Positions 42,601-54,569 of a DNA stretch of 64,000 nt are shown in pieces. The stretch comes from Casuarina equisetifolia (taxonomy: Eukaryota > Streptophyta > Magnoliopsida > Fagales > Casuarinaceae). The stretch is taken from contig CM052358.1 of NCBI GenBank assembly GCA_028551475.1, forward strand, positions 23,400,853-23,464,852, given 5' to 3'. A program made the translations under genes and the position numbers. Within the stretch, counting starts at the first letter, position 1. Each line of letters begins with the position of its first letter. Below the pieces are notes generated by a model. It was not told where the DNA came from, made no database searches, and saw only the letters and a program-made list of their open reading frames with translations.

Positions 42601-43155
42601 ATCTTTTTGTCTCTTGACCTTGGGCACTTGTATGAATGAGTATTTTAAAAAAAGAGATTAATTAAAAAATTTTAAAAAAAAAAAAAAAAAAAAAGAAAAA
42701 GAAAGAGAGAATGACAATTTTTTGCGGAACTAAAAGTCAAACTTTAACTGAAATAGTGAGGGCAGACATGGAATTAACTGAAGTCTGCTGTTCATTCCCC
42801 AAATTCCAACTTTTCAAATTTCCTGTGGGTGCCCATAGTCCCCAAAACTGTTTTTATTTATGCTTTAGGCCGGAATTAAACGGAAATTTCCCAACCGAGC
42901 CCCACTTCCAGTTAAACAATTTGATCGCGTTCTATCGACTCGGCACCACAAATTCGACTTCTTGGAGCTTACCGGGGCGAATTATGCTTCAAAATCGGTC
43001 GATTATTCACCATTTTTTCGAATTTGGGTTCTTATGATCCTTGTCGGCCAGGAGTAGCTGGTGTTGTCGAAGGATTTGATCGAAAAGTCTAGGTTTTGAA
43101 GGTGGTGTTAAAGCGGTTTCGCTAGTGCTTTTTGTTGAATTGGTTTGGTGGAGTC
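39670..43155. other. Second copy of the SelO/EMSY-like divergent spacer
   Basis: Matches 17,235-20,746 almost base for base, with scattered one-base indels and shorter or longer A runs (for example near 42,670). It contains the Gypsy gag relic and the same likely leader of the EMSY-like gene, and no additional gene. Confidence 0.75.
41510..42055 (+). mobile_element. Ty3/Gypsy gag relic, second copy
   Basis: Same broken gag core as at 19,080-19,620, with the EFVDWLYAIEKI and SVKEYIGEFN signatures, carried along in the duplicated block. Confidence 0.7.
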
Positions 43156-46100
43156 ATGGAATTCGAGCTCTCTGATAGCAGTGGTGAGCTTAATCCTAAG
43201 ATTGTTCTTTGGAATGTGTTGTTGTGGATTTCTAGGGTTTTCATTAGCTTATCCGGTAAATACGGATTCTCATCTGAAAAAATTTGGGATTTTTCATGTT
43301 TCCTGTGCAATTGCCAGTTTTTGATGTGTTTGGTGATCTTAGTTTTAAGCATAGAGAAGAAACTGAGCTCTTGAAGCTTCTGTAACCGACTCGTGTCTGA
43401 ATTCAATGCACTGTGCTCGAATTATTGAAACTTTGGTAGGATTCTGGTGATGTGGCTCAATTTTTTCCATGAAACTTTTGGTTGTTTTCCGAGTTCTTAT
43501 TTGGATGAGGTTAAATTTTCTTGGAATTTCTCTGTTTCTGCTTAAGAATTGGTTTTTTTTAAGTTGCTCTGATGAATTGAAAATGTACCTGAGGTTTGTT
43601 GTTTAAAGATTATGCTTTCGGTTTGCTTTGTGGTTTTCATGGGCTCGTAGGAACTTAGTCTTTTGATGAATTGATGTTGGCTTCTAGTAATGATATTCCC
43701 TTGTTTCTAACGAATTGATTGATTGGAATTTTCTCTTTCAGTATCTGAATTTAGTTTATGGAATATTTCGTGCTAATTTTTCGTTTGTACTATGAATAGT
43801 AGCTTTAAGAATCTATTCGTTTTGAAAAGTTTGGGTGGCTGTTTATATGAAGCACTCAACAATTATGTGCAGTTTCTGTGTCCCGTTCGAGAGAATTTTT
43901 GGGTGTGATATCTCTGAAGAAATGTGGTGGATAACCAAACTCTCCAGTTGTACTTGCGACTGCTTAAGTATGAGTTTTTGTTGCTGAGATTAATTCAACT
44001 TGCTAGTTTTGATAGAATGGTGAACAGAGAATGAAAGAGTTTTGGAGTTGACTTGGTTTCTGTGAATAAAGCTTTAGTTTTTACTTTTGAGGCTTTTCCT
44101 TTTATCTGTTTTCCAGCTCAGAGGATAATGGGAAACATCTTAGTTTATTGGAATGACCTGATGTACTGAAATAACAAGTAGCCTCACTGTTCTAACCTGT
44201 ACAGATTAATTATCATGTTCACCCTTGAAAGCAGAAACCAATTTTTATGCCAGTTTACTGGTTATTTTCTATATGCTAGGAACCTGTTGGAAACAAGAAA
44301 AAAAAAAAAAGTTCTTTCCCTTTGCATATTTAGAGACTATTTGGCAGCCGCATCATATAAATTGTGCATCTAATAGACCATTTTAATCTGAAAAAAAATG
44401 TAGGAACGGATGATGACCTGCCGCCATCACATCAAAACAGATTTCAAAGAGCACGCCAGACTACTGGAAATGGAAGATCTGCACTTGTAGGCTCTGCTTC
44501 ATTACCTAGGATGCATGGCGATATGGAAACCCAGATCCACAACATTGAGCAAGAAGCATATTGTTCAGTCCTTCGGGCCTTCAAAGCTCAATCTGATGCA
44601 ATCTCTTGGGTATTAATTAATGCTTCTGTATCTATTTGTTTAAGAAACATTATTTTTATGCATTCTAAAGTCTCAAGAGCCATTATTCTTTAGGAGAAGG
44701 AAAGTTTAATTACAGAACTCCGAAAGGAGCTGAGAGTATCAGATGAGGAGCACCGAGAGCTTCTATCCAGGGTTAATGCTGATGACATCATCCAAAGGAT
44801 AAGGTTTGAATATGTTGGACATGACTGTCAAGTAGCTCCTATCTATCATATATTGCTTATGGTGATCTTTGTATATTAATTGGAAGTGTAATGATGTTAG
44901 GGAATGGAGGAAGGCAAGAGGCCTCCAACCTAGCATGCTTAATGCGGCTCAGCCTGTTCATGATCCCACGCCAAGTCCTACAGTTTCGGCATCACGAAAG
45001 AAGCAGAAAACATCACAATCTGTAGCTTCCCTGTCCCTGGGTGCACCATCTCCTGCGACACATCCATCTGTGCAACCAGCTTCATCAGCCTTTAGACGAG
45101 GTCCTCCCCCAGGATCAAGGAGCAAGAAACCAAAATCAGTAAGTAAGATAGTTTTGGAGGACCAACCGGTGAAACTGATATTCTCTTTTCTCCGTTTTTA
45201 TCTTCCTTTTCATTTAATGGAGTCCACTGCCTCCTGCATCTTCAATGAAGGCTATGCAGTACCCTTCTGGTCTTACTGGAAGGACCCAGGTTGCTAATCG
45301 TGGTACTTCAGAGCCCTTGCGACAAAAGAATCTGCCGAAGCTGCAAGCTATGAACCGTTAATTGGAAGAAAAGTATGGACAAGGTGGCCTGAAGACAACC
45401 ACTTTTATGAGGCAGTTATAACTGACTACAACCCGGTTGAGGTACTTTTTATTCTTTCCTTCAATCATTAACGTAGTCCATAGGTCACGGTTTATCTTGA
45501 TATTTTTCAAATCTTTTTTTAGGGCCGGCATGCTCTGGTGTATGATATTAATACAGCAGATGAAACTTGGGAGTGGGTCAACCTAAAAGAGGTAAATGCC
45601 TTGCCGTGCTCTGAGTCTAAGTACGCGATTCATTTTAACTTACTGTTTTTCTCCTACGCAACATACAGGATACATATACCAAGTAATTTGAAGGTTTCTA
45701 GAATATTCGTGTGTATCTTGTTTCTACTATGTAGTCCACCTCTCACAAAAGCAGATGTGTCAAAAGATGTGCTCAAAAAACAGATAGAGGGCATAGACTT
45801 TTTTTTTTTGGCGGTTGGGTTGGGGTTGGGGGGGGGGGGGGGTGTTTGGTGTCGGGTGTGGGTGTTGGTGTTGGGGTCTGGGGGTGTGTGTGAAGGCGCT
45901 AGGGGCGGCAGGATTGCTTGTCAAGGAAGGGAATAAAGTTGTGATGGTTCCTTTCTGGTCCAAAAACTTTCTTCACGCAGTTGAACTGACAGAGACTACT
46001 TGAAGATATATGCAAGCAAGCCATGCAAATTATCTTACTAGTACTTCTGAAGCTACTCTTCAATTCTCCAAAACTTGCACTAACAGTCTTCCCTAATGCT

Positions 46101-47497
46101 TCATAATTTGTTGATTGGTTATGGTGCGTACAGCCAGCATCTTAAGAAAAGCTAGAAACTATAGCGGATCCCCACACCATTTATCATGTCAGCAAAATTT
46201 GAATTGCGTTTACTTTAGAATCCCGCAATATTCTGTTTTGCTATCTTTTAAAGTGCCCTTGCATAGTTTATTAAGAAACTTATGAGCAAATACTCTTTAA
46301 ATGACAGATATCTCCTGAAGATATCAAGTGGGATGGAGAGGAGCCTGGAGTTACTCGTAAGGGTGGCCATCCTGGACCAGGCCGGGGAATTAAGAAATCC
46401 ATGGTACGTGGTGGTGCAGTTACTGGTGCAGGAAGAGGAAGAGGAACTCCCAAGGGTCAGTCCAGGAAAGATTTACCCCTAGCACAAAATGGAATTGGGA
46501 AGAAGGCAATGGGTGACATTGAAATAGTTCATACAGATACTCTTATCAAGGAGGTATGACTCCAATCGCTCATTACATTAACCCTTTTTTAGGTCACTTG
46601 CTTTTCCCTGATTGCTGTGAAATTTTAAACAGGTGGAAAAAGTTTTTGGCGCTAGTCATCCAGATCCTATGGAAATCGAGAAAGCTAAAAAAGTGCTGAA
46701 AGTAAGAACCAAGAATGTTCTGTAGTTTATGTTGCATGGTCTTTTGTTCCAGTATTTCTGATATGTTACTTAAAATGCAGGAGCATGAGCAAGCCTTGGT
46801 GGATGCAATTGAGAGGCTTGAAGATGCGTCTGACGGAGAAAGTGGTAATAACTAGCTAACAAATAACCATGTTATATAATATGTAAATTAAAACAAAGTA
46901 GTGATGCCTTCTGTTGTATCTATTTCCTCTAGCTTTTGTATTTTGGGATTTGACGGCGCCAGTTGTGTATGATTTTTAAATTATTTGTTCGGCCTTTTTT
47001 CCCCTCACTTCTTGAGTCTTAGAAATGGGACCAAAGTGAGTTCCTGGCCTTGTTAAAACATTTCTTGTTCATGTTCGTTTGTTATGTTCTATAGTTCTGT
47101 ATTTTTAAGTTGGCAATCATTTGTTGTACCTCCAGGCGACAGGACTTTGCTGCCATTTTGAACATATTTGTTTCTCAATCTTCTTCTTTTACGAGTTTAT
47201 GCATCCCCCAACTGATTACCGATTGATTTCATTCCACAATTAGTCCATTCATGTTTCTGGAAAGCAATAAAAGGTTTTAGTAGCTGTATTAAGACAATAC
47301 TGTCTTCTTTATCCTTTGGCTTCCAAGCAGATGGAGAACATCTATTCTCACGGGGGCGACTAATGGACCAAGAACAAAGACTGGGGATACAGCCATTCGA
47401 TGAAATTGGTGAAGATAGAATGGTTGAAGGTACAAATGGGGATAAAATCGCCAGAGAGGGCAGAGTTGCATCCGATAATCCACAAGATCAAGCGTAG
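43156..47497 (+). pseudogene. EMSY-like gene second copy, one-base deletion in exon 5
   Basis: Near-identical to 20,747-25,097. Exons: 43156-43183, 44404-44609, 44694-44803, 44901-45138, 45251-45441, 45523-45591, 46308-46553, 46633-46701, 46781-46844 and 47331-47497. Exon 5 is 191 nt rather than 192: the first copy has ACTTCAGGAGCC, here ACTTCAGAGCC (about 45,310). This shifts the frame ahead of the Tudor/Agenet domain. Every splice site is kept. Other differences are rare, for example Ala to Val in exon 7 (GCA/GTA) and a silent Arg codon change in exon 10. If the missing base is an assembly error, this is an intact allele. Confidence 0.85.
45799..45890 (+). repeat. T10/G-rich tract in intron 6, second copy
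   Basis: Same G-rich tract as at 23,391, with a 15-G run and one GGGT unit fewer after it. The length difference is typical of allelic microsatellite variation. Confidence 0.75.
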
Positions 47498-47586
47498 AAA
47501 TGGTATAGGTTGGTTGACTAGTATGTGTTTGAAGTAAGCCAGGTTGTAGGATTGGTTTCATTGTAACTTTAACTTAGATGAGAAAT

Positions 47587-47876
47587 TGCTGATGTAAAAT
47601 CCCTTTACAGAAAAATGACCTGTTATGTAAAGATTATTGTGATAATGCATGCTACTCTCTGTCTCTCAGAACTGCTGATGTAAAATCCCTTTACTGAAAA
47701 GAGAACTGATTGTGAAGAGATCATTGTCATAATGCTTTTCTTCTCTATCTCTCTCTTTCTCTCTCTAATGTATGCTATTCGTCTCTACCTGATTATGTAA
47801 AGATCATTTTGATAATGCATGCAACTGTAAAGGTTAATTGTGATAATGCGTACTATCTCTCTCTTTCTAGCGCATT
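47587..47876. repeat. Degenerate tandem repeat at convergent 3' ends, second copy
   Basis: Same array as at 25,187-25,475, differing by a single inserted A near 47,835. Confidence 0.7.
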
Positions 47877-48002
47877 TTTCGCTGTGATGGCACAGAGAAT
47901 AGAAAACAACAATCTAATCCTGCAATTGAACAAAGATCGAAAATCAGAATATACAAACAAAGCATAAGTTAAGCCAATCATAACTCTGTGAACTGGATGG
48001 TA

Positions 48003-50693
48003 TTACTGCAATGAAGCAACAAATTCAAGGATAAGATTCACCATCTGAGCATCATAATCAGGCCCTTCCATTTGGAAGTGGCCTGCGCCTTCTATCAAAT
48101 GGGTTTCAACACGCCCTGCCGCAGAACTCAACTTGTTCTTCAGCTGCTTCACGCTTGTAAAACCATCCTGGGTTCCCATTACAAAGAGTTTTGGCTTCGG
48201 AGACTTTAAGATGGCGTTGTGGTGCCTCCCGAAAAGGATTGAGGCAATCATGCCAAAAGGGTAGCCTAGACTCGCATACCCCACAACTTGTTCAATCTGA
48301 TCAACTGAAGATCCTGCAATAGGTGCACCTGTGACAGAAGAGACAGGAAGTAAATTCTCTTTGATTCAAGGAGTTTATCCTTTGAGAACAAATGATATCA
48401 TATCATTCATATGAAATGATGCATGTCTTCATGCAAAGATAAATGAGAAAATAGTACTCTCCTCACATTAATCATTGGGTTTTATTTATATCTCGTTAAA
48501 GAATGATATTTTTGTATAATTTTATAGCAGCAATACCATGGACCAAAGATAAGGATGAAAGTGAAATTCGACCAGATTAAAGCATCTAACATTAGGCAAC
48601 AACTGGATGTATTGAAGATAGCGATGGCATTACAAGGGTCAAAGAAACATGAGAAGATAATAAAGAGTGTCTCATTTTGATTATAAGAAGTACCAAGGAT
48701 TATAAGAAGTACCAAGGCCTTTTTATAACCAAGTCAACAGGTAACTGGATTTTATTGTAGTTTACAGCTACATAATCTGTTCTTTCCATCAACAAATTTG
48801 TTTTTCATTGTAATATTCATAGCGCAAAATTTTCTCTACAAGTATAGTCACAAATATGCAAAACACTACATACAATAGAAGCCTACCAAGCCATATAATC
48901 ACCCAAAGCGCAGCAATCTGTTCCTTCTTTGCAAATTAGTCTGAAAACCAACCTATTTTGTACAGTATGTGAAATGGAAGCATATAAAGCCACCAAATCA
49001 CACAGAACGTAACAATTTGTTCCTTCAATAAATAAATATCTGCAAGTCTGTTTGAAAACAACCAACTTGTGTTAACTCAACCCACACCAGCTTTCCAACT
49101 TTCCATGCAATATATTTGACTTCATGCAATGAACTGTGCACCCAAAAATGGATTGACACAAAGAATAGACGGAAAATAAAGACTAGGCAAGTTGGTAGAG
49201 GTATCCAATTAAAAGCAAAACAGTTAAGGGGGAACACACACAGTCATCCTACTAGAATGAAAATCTTGAAGGTCCAAAAAAATATGCTGCTCCATGCTTA
49301 CTGCCACAGATCTGTGATGAGTAAAGGCATATGCCAACCTCTTAATCTAATAAGTGTCTTACTGGCATACACAAACCAGATCTTATACAAAATATGGAGA
49401 TAATTGCCTGCATTATATGCTTGGATGGTTATACAAATCAAACAGACAATCTGGTATTTTGAAGAATTGCAGCTCCTAAGATTATAGATCAGATTATGCA
49501 CATAAATATAAGGTCTGTTTCAAGTTGCGCCTGCCTTAAACTCTCTGTAATGGCACAACACTCCATTCATTGGGTCATACACTTCTGAAGCATGCCAAAT
49601 CTAAGGTAAAATAGACGCATTTATGGGCAAATAAAAAACTCTCGTGTTTAAGTAGGTTTATAAAATAAAAGAAACTATGATTTAGGAGTTTCTTTACACA
49701 AATTGCTTTAATCTCAGTTCATTGTTATTGACTGATGTAACATCGTAAAGAGTTACACCAACATGAGAGGATATGCATGTGTATTAATTTATCAAGGTTG
49801 CAAGAAACCTTTGATAGCTCCATCGTTTTAACTTTTTAATGATAGCAATACATGCAGATCATCAATTACCGCAGCAGGCCCAATTTCCTCATTCGGCAAA
49901 TCACAAAGCAATATAGGAAATTTATCTCAACAAGATGCAGAAATAGCATATACCCACTCCATCAAAACTCAAAAAATCACTATATGACACACTCAGGTCG
50001 GAAATTATGTAAGACTGATCTAACAAGAATCAGACTTTTTTTTTTTACCTTCGGACAAACAGATCAGATCCATTAGAATCAATCGATTTTCCATTGAATC
50101 TTGTACGTTTCCCGATTTGCTACTAATTGCGAGATTAAACGTACAAAGAATTTAACTAGAACACAAAAAAGACAGAAGGCCTAAAATATTTGATACACAT
50201 ATCATAGATCTAAAAAGTAATCCATGTATTAATGCAACCAAACAAGCAATCTAGCCACTAGCAAAGATAACGACCGTTAAGCTTTTCCCTACCCCAAAAA
50301 ACTGAACTTAATCTCTAAAAGGAGCAAAACAATCAACAAGATCATACCGGCAGAAGAGCCCACCAACAAAATCCTGTTGACAGACACACTCTCGCACACC
50401 CACTTGCAGACAGCGATAACATCTTTGATTTCCGCAAACCCAGTGAGAGAAGGCCTCCCGCTCGACTTCCCAGCGCCTCTCATGTCAAAGGTCACAGCCC
50501 TATAACCTTTCTCCGCCAGCCCAGTAGCTATTCCTCTCAAGAGGCCTTGACAGCCACCCAAGATTGAGTACGGGTGTACAAGAACAACCACCAAGTCGTC
50601 CTTGATTTCTTCTCCCGGTTTGAAGAGCCTCGTGTGGAGCTTGATTCCATCACTGGTTTCAACTTTGGTGGACTCCACGGTACAATTTGACAT
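48003..50693 (-). CDS. Alpha/beta-hydrolase family protein, second copy (223 aa)
   Basis: Exons 50693-50348 and 48328-48003. The protein is the same length as the first copy, with the triad motifs GSSAG, GTQDGF and GAGHF all intact. I noticed one replacement (Val to Ala in GYVSLG/GYASLG) and silent changes. It is the only one of the duplicated genes that is intact in both copies. The (CT)n run in its leader is four bases shorter than in the first copy. See the first copy for function. Confidence 0.88.
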
Positions 50694-53135
50694 ATTACAG
50701 ACAAAAGTGGATGGAATCTGGAATTGTTATCGATCACAGACAAAAACCAGAGAGAAAGAGAGAGAGAGAGAGTCTGTGTGTAAACGTCAGTTTGGTTGGA
50801 TTACGCCGAAGAAGTGACAAAGGAGTTGGGTCATAGATGTTGCTTTGGGCTGTTTCTGTAAAACAGTGGAAAACTGGTCTTCCTGTTACCCATTAACGCA
50901 AGATTGATAACCTCCCATTTGCTTCTCTGTATTGGGTATTATTCCATCCTGGTGAATCCACCTTTCTCCTATCTTGATAGGGACCTCTCTAGGTTTATGC
51001 TTACAGCGTTGAAGACTTATTTAATGATGGAAAAAGAAGGTCAAGATCTTTCACTTTTTCAAAATCTCTCTTGGGCTGCCCTCCATTACCATGCAAAATC
51101 CTATCTTTTAGACACGAGAGCCATTATGGGGTTCTCTGGACCTGGACATGTGAAAAACAGTTGTCCACTGACATACCATTAGAACTCGGATTCAGACCTT
51201 TGATGCATCTGCAAATGAAGGCAATCCTTAACTTTGCCATGCCTTGCTTCTACTCTAGTATCTGATATTATAAGAACATTCAGGATAAGGAAGAGGGGCT
51301 TCGGATTAACTTGGTCTTCAATTATTTCTGTTTCCAGCCTCATTACAGGATTTTGAAATGTGTGGTTCTTTAATTGTTAGCTATGTTTGGCGAGTTGTGA
51401 GCTTTCAATTATTGGATAATCTAAAGAATAGGCCAATCTTTTAGCCAATAAAAGAAACAAATAATTGGGTAACAAATATATCTACTCCTGTACACATACA
51501 TATATGCACATATGTTATTTCATTTTCTTTGACTAGCAATAAAAGAATGTATGAAAATAAAAAATCAGAATATATATATATATGTATTTAATTCCTTTTA
51601 TGATACTTAGATCTAAGGGAAAAATTTAGAATTCTTAACTTCCCTTTGAATTTATATAATACATAGATTTGATAATTCCTCCTAGTTTCCATTGATTTAC
51701 AAGGGTTATTGATTGTTAATATTACTTTATGTTGTTTTATTTTTAGTCGTCATAAAACTTAGTGTTTGCTTCAAAACCTTTATTTTCTTGTTAGCCTTTA
51801 AGCCTATGTGTGGTGTGTTTAACATTTATAAATCCTTGAATTTAGATATAAAAAATACATAGAATGTTCTAAATACCATCATAGATTTAAAGATAAGGTT
51901 TTTTAATAAAAAAGATTTAATCATATCAATAGCTGGTGAGTTTAATTTGATTAGTACAAAATAGTGGTTCTCATTTACAAAGCATCCCAAGTTTTCACAT
52001 TTTAGGCAAACTTTGGTTTGGAGAACGCGGAAGGCTGAACAAAAACTTGCCTACTATTGACTCACTGAAATCAAAATGCATGAAATTTCCTACCTACTCC
52101 CCTTCTCCATTTGCATTGTACATGGATTCACTGTACGCAATCATCTAAATATGAATAAATTAGTATCTTTTTCACAAATTAATTTTAAAAAAATTAGTTT
52201 TTCATAAGGTATTAGAGTTTATGATTTAAGTAGATAATATTATATTACAATAAACACATCCTGTAATAATGTGGGGTATTACTTATAAATTGCTGGTTTT
52301 ATGAAGATCTATCATTGGTTTCAAGTCAAAAATTATTGGCAACTTAAAAAAAGTTATGGAATTGTAGCTTGTTATAATTAGTCATACAAAAACTGATTTG
52401 GACATAGATTATATATAAAGAATGGATTAAAATCAACCCAAGAGTAGCAAACGATATCTTCACATACGAATGGCTATAGGCACACAACTCCGGAGCTTTG
52501 ATGTTCTTGTCTGTGTAGTTAGCAGTAGTGGACACAAAGCAAGCAGATTCAACAAAATCGACGGAAAATGGCTCGTAATCGTCTCAGGAAAGTAACAGGA
52601 AAGACGCCGGTGTATGATTAAGACACTCAGCACTGCAAATTCCCCGAGGAAATGTGCAGAGAAATGATGAAGTTTCCTAGAATGTAGACAAAGGAAAGGT
52701 CACGTTTCACCTTGTAACATAATATCAACCACTTATTCGATTCCAATTGGGTGGCTTGACAATTAGATTGTTTCTTGTTGATGTAGCATCTTTCAACGTA
52801 CTCAGAATTTAACACGCAATTGTTATATCACTTAGAGAATACAATCAGAATTGAAAAGCGTATTTGACAGGATTCTTAATGTTAAAAATAGTTGTAGTTT
52901 ATATTATTAATATTTTGATCTAGAACTCTAAGAACCTCCTCCTTTTCAAACTTCAATCAGAATTCAAGAACACCTTCTTATTTAACTATAAAATTATGTT
53001 ATTTTTAATATGATATTAAAGTCAAAGTTCATAAATTGAGTTTTATAATTTCATCTAATTGTTTCCTTACTTTTAAAACAAGTCTTATTAATTTCTCCTC
53101 ACTCAAGGTAAGGAAGTGAGTTAAAAATAGCCATT
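50694..53135. other. Second copy of the spacer left of the Copia element
   Basis: Matches 28,303-30,749 with microsatellite differences (a TA run near 51,573 is longer, and the region near 51,495 is rearranged by a few bases). It contains the relic exon at about 52,522-52,632 (minus) and the AT-rich repeat at 52,865-53,125. No complete gene. Confidence 0.7.
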
Positions 53136-53140
53136 CTTCC
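53136..53140 (+). repeat. Target-site duplication (CTTCC), left
   Basis: CTTCC directly left of the 5' LTR, matched by CTTCC at 58,428-58,432 directly right of the 3' LTR. Five bp is the usual Copia target-site length. Confidence 0.75.
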
Positions 53141-53699
53141 TGTTAAGAGATCAAAAACATGCGGTCCACCTTGCCACATCAGATCCACATGGTACCACAT
53201 CACCGATCATAAACCACGTGGCACTGCAATGCCACATCAGCCCTGCGCATCGCAAACTCAACGCACAGCCTTCGTCCCCGAAGAAGTCTCCACCTACCAC
53301 TTCACCTACCACACGCACCTAGCCGGAAACACGTCGTCGGAAATACTTCCATAATCGGCCAGCTTCCAGATCGTTCGATAATCAACACCATCAAGGAAAG
53401 AATCGGCATCCCCAATCAAGGTAATTTGTATCAATCTCAAACCAGTCCAAAACCTCGCCGATCTCACCTCTGTTTCATAGACAATCTGATCTTGTAGTTA
53501 ATCTTCATTTATTCAGTGATTTATTTTTCCTTTCTTGTACACATTGTATAGGTCTATAAATTAGACTTGAATTTTTGTAAATGGATATCGAATTACATAA
53601 ATCCCTTTTGTTCACCGTTCTAGGGTTCTTCGTGTTCTTGAGAAAGTTCTTCGTGTTCTTGAGAAATATTCAATTTCTCAAGAACAATCTGCTTCAACT
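53141..53699 (+). repeat. 5' LTR (559 bp)
   Basis: From TGTTAAGAG to TTCAACT. It contains the RNA polymerase II promoter of the element (TATAAATTAG near 53,555) and the duplicated TTCTTCGTGTTCTTGAGAAA unit. Confidence 0.9.
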
Positions 53700-53714
53700 T
53701 GGTATCAAGGAGCC
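53700..53714 (+). promoter_or_regulatory. Primer binding site (initiator tRNA-Met type)
   Basis: TGGTATCAAGGAGCC directly follows the 5' LTR. Plant Copia elements use the TGGTATCAGAGC-type complement of initiator tRNA-Met, and this is a slightly altered form. Confidence 0.75.
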
Positions 53715-53768
53715 GTAGGCCACCGCCCTAATTCGATCCTTCTCATTTTTTTTTCTCTTCTCTCACAA

Positions 53769-54569
53769 ATGGCCCAAAATCCCATCCCCACTTCCGGCAA
53801 CATCTCCATTCCGGCGACCACTGTTCGTCTTGAGGGTCCAAACTACATTGTTTGGAAAGCCCGCATCGTGCCGTATCTGCGTGCCACCGAATTGCTCCCA
53901 ATCATCGATGGCTCCCTTCCTAGTCCGGCGGAATTCCTCACTGTGCCAGATCCCAGCAGCGAAACCACTCGGGTCCCCAACCCCGACTACCAGGAATGGC
54001 TGAAACGGGACCAAACTGCTCTCGGCCTTCTCCTGAATACTTGTTCTGACGCCATCGTCAGCTAATTAACGCAACAGAAAACATCTGCTGAAGTCTGGCG
54101 TGCCCTAGCCGCCGAATTTGCTGCCCAAAGTACCGCCCGTGCATCCAGTCTCCGTCTTCGGCTTCAAGCGGCCACCAAAGGACACCGCACGGTGTCCGAA
54201 TTCCTCCACGAAATCAACTCTCTCGTGGAGGAACTAAGCGGTGTGGGTGAGATCATCTCCGACAACGAGTATCTCACCCACCTTTTTCGCGGCCTTGGAA
54301 CACCGTACGCCCCCCTAGCGACCGCGATTTCCGTCCACACTCGCACCCAGGGACTAACCCGTGAAGATCTTCGTGGTCTTCTCCTCAACCAGGAAGCCCA
54401 GCTGGAATTAGCGGAGCAAAATCGAGCTCCGGCAGTGGCGTTCTCGAGCGATCGCGACTACCTCTCACGACCGTGGCGGTTTCCCAACTCGTTCCGTCAC
54501 CCCTCGCCGGAACACTCAAGCCGACAACCAGTCTTTTCCTCCTCCTGCTGGTGGCCGGTTTCTTGCTGA
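53769..54569 (+). pseudogene. Copia gag, stop at 54,063 and frameshift near 54,545
   Basis: The ATG at 53,769 opens the capsid region. TAA at 54,063-54,065 replaces the CAA present in the first copy (a C-to-T change). The same frame is then open (SEFLHEINSLVEELSGVGE, LTHLFRGLGTPYAPL) to TGA at 54,567. Against the first copy, one extra C near 54,540-54,550 moves the frame just before the zinc knuckle CQICRRTGHWATTC (about 54,595-54,640), which is intact in the pol frame. Confidence 0.88.
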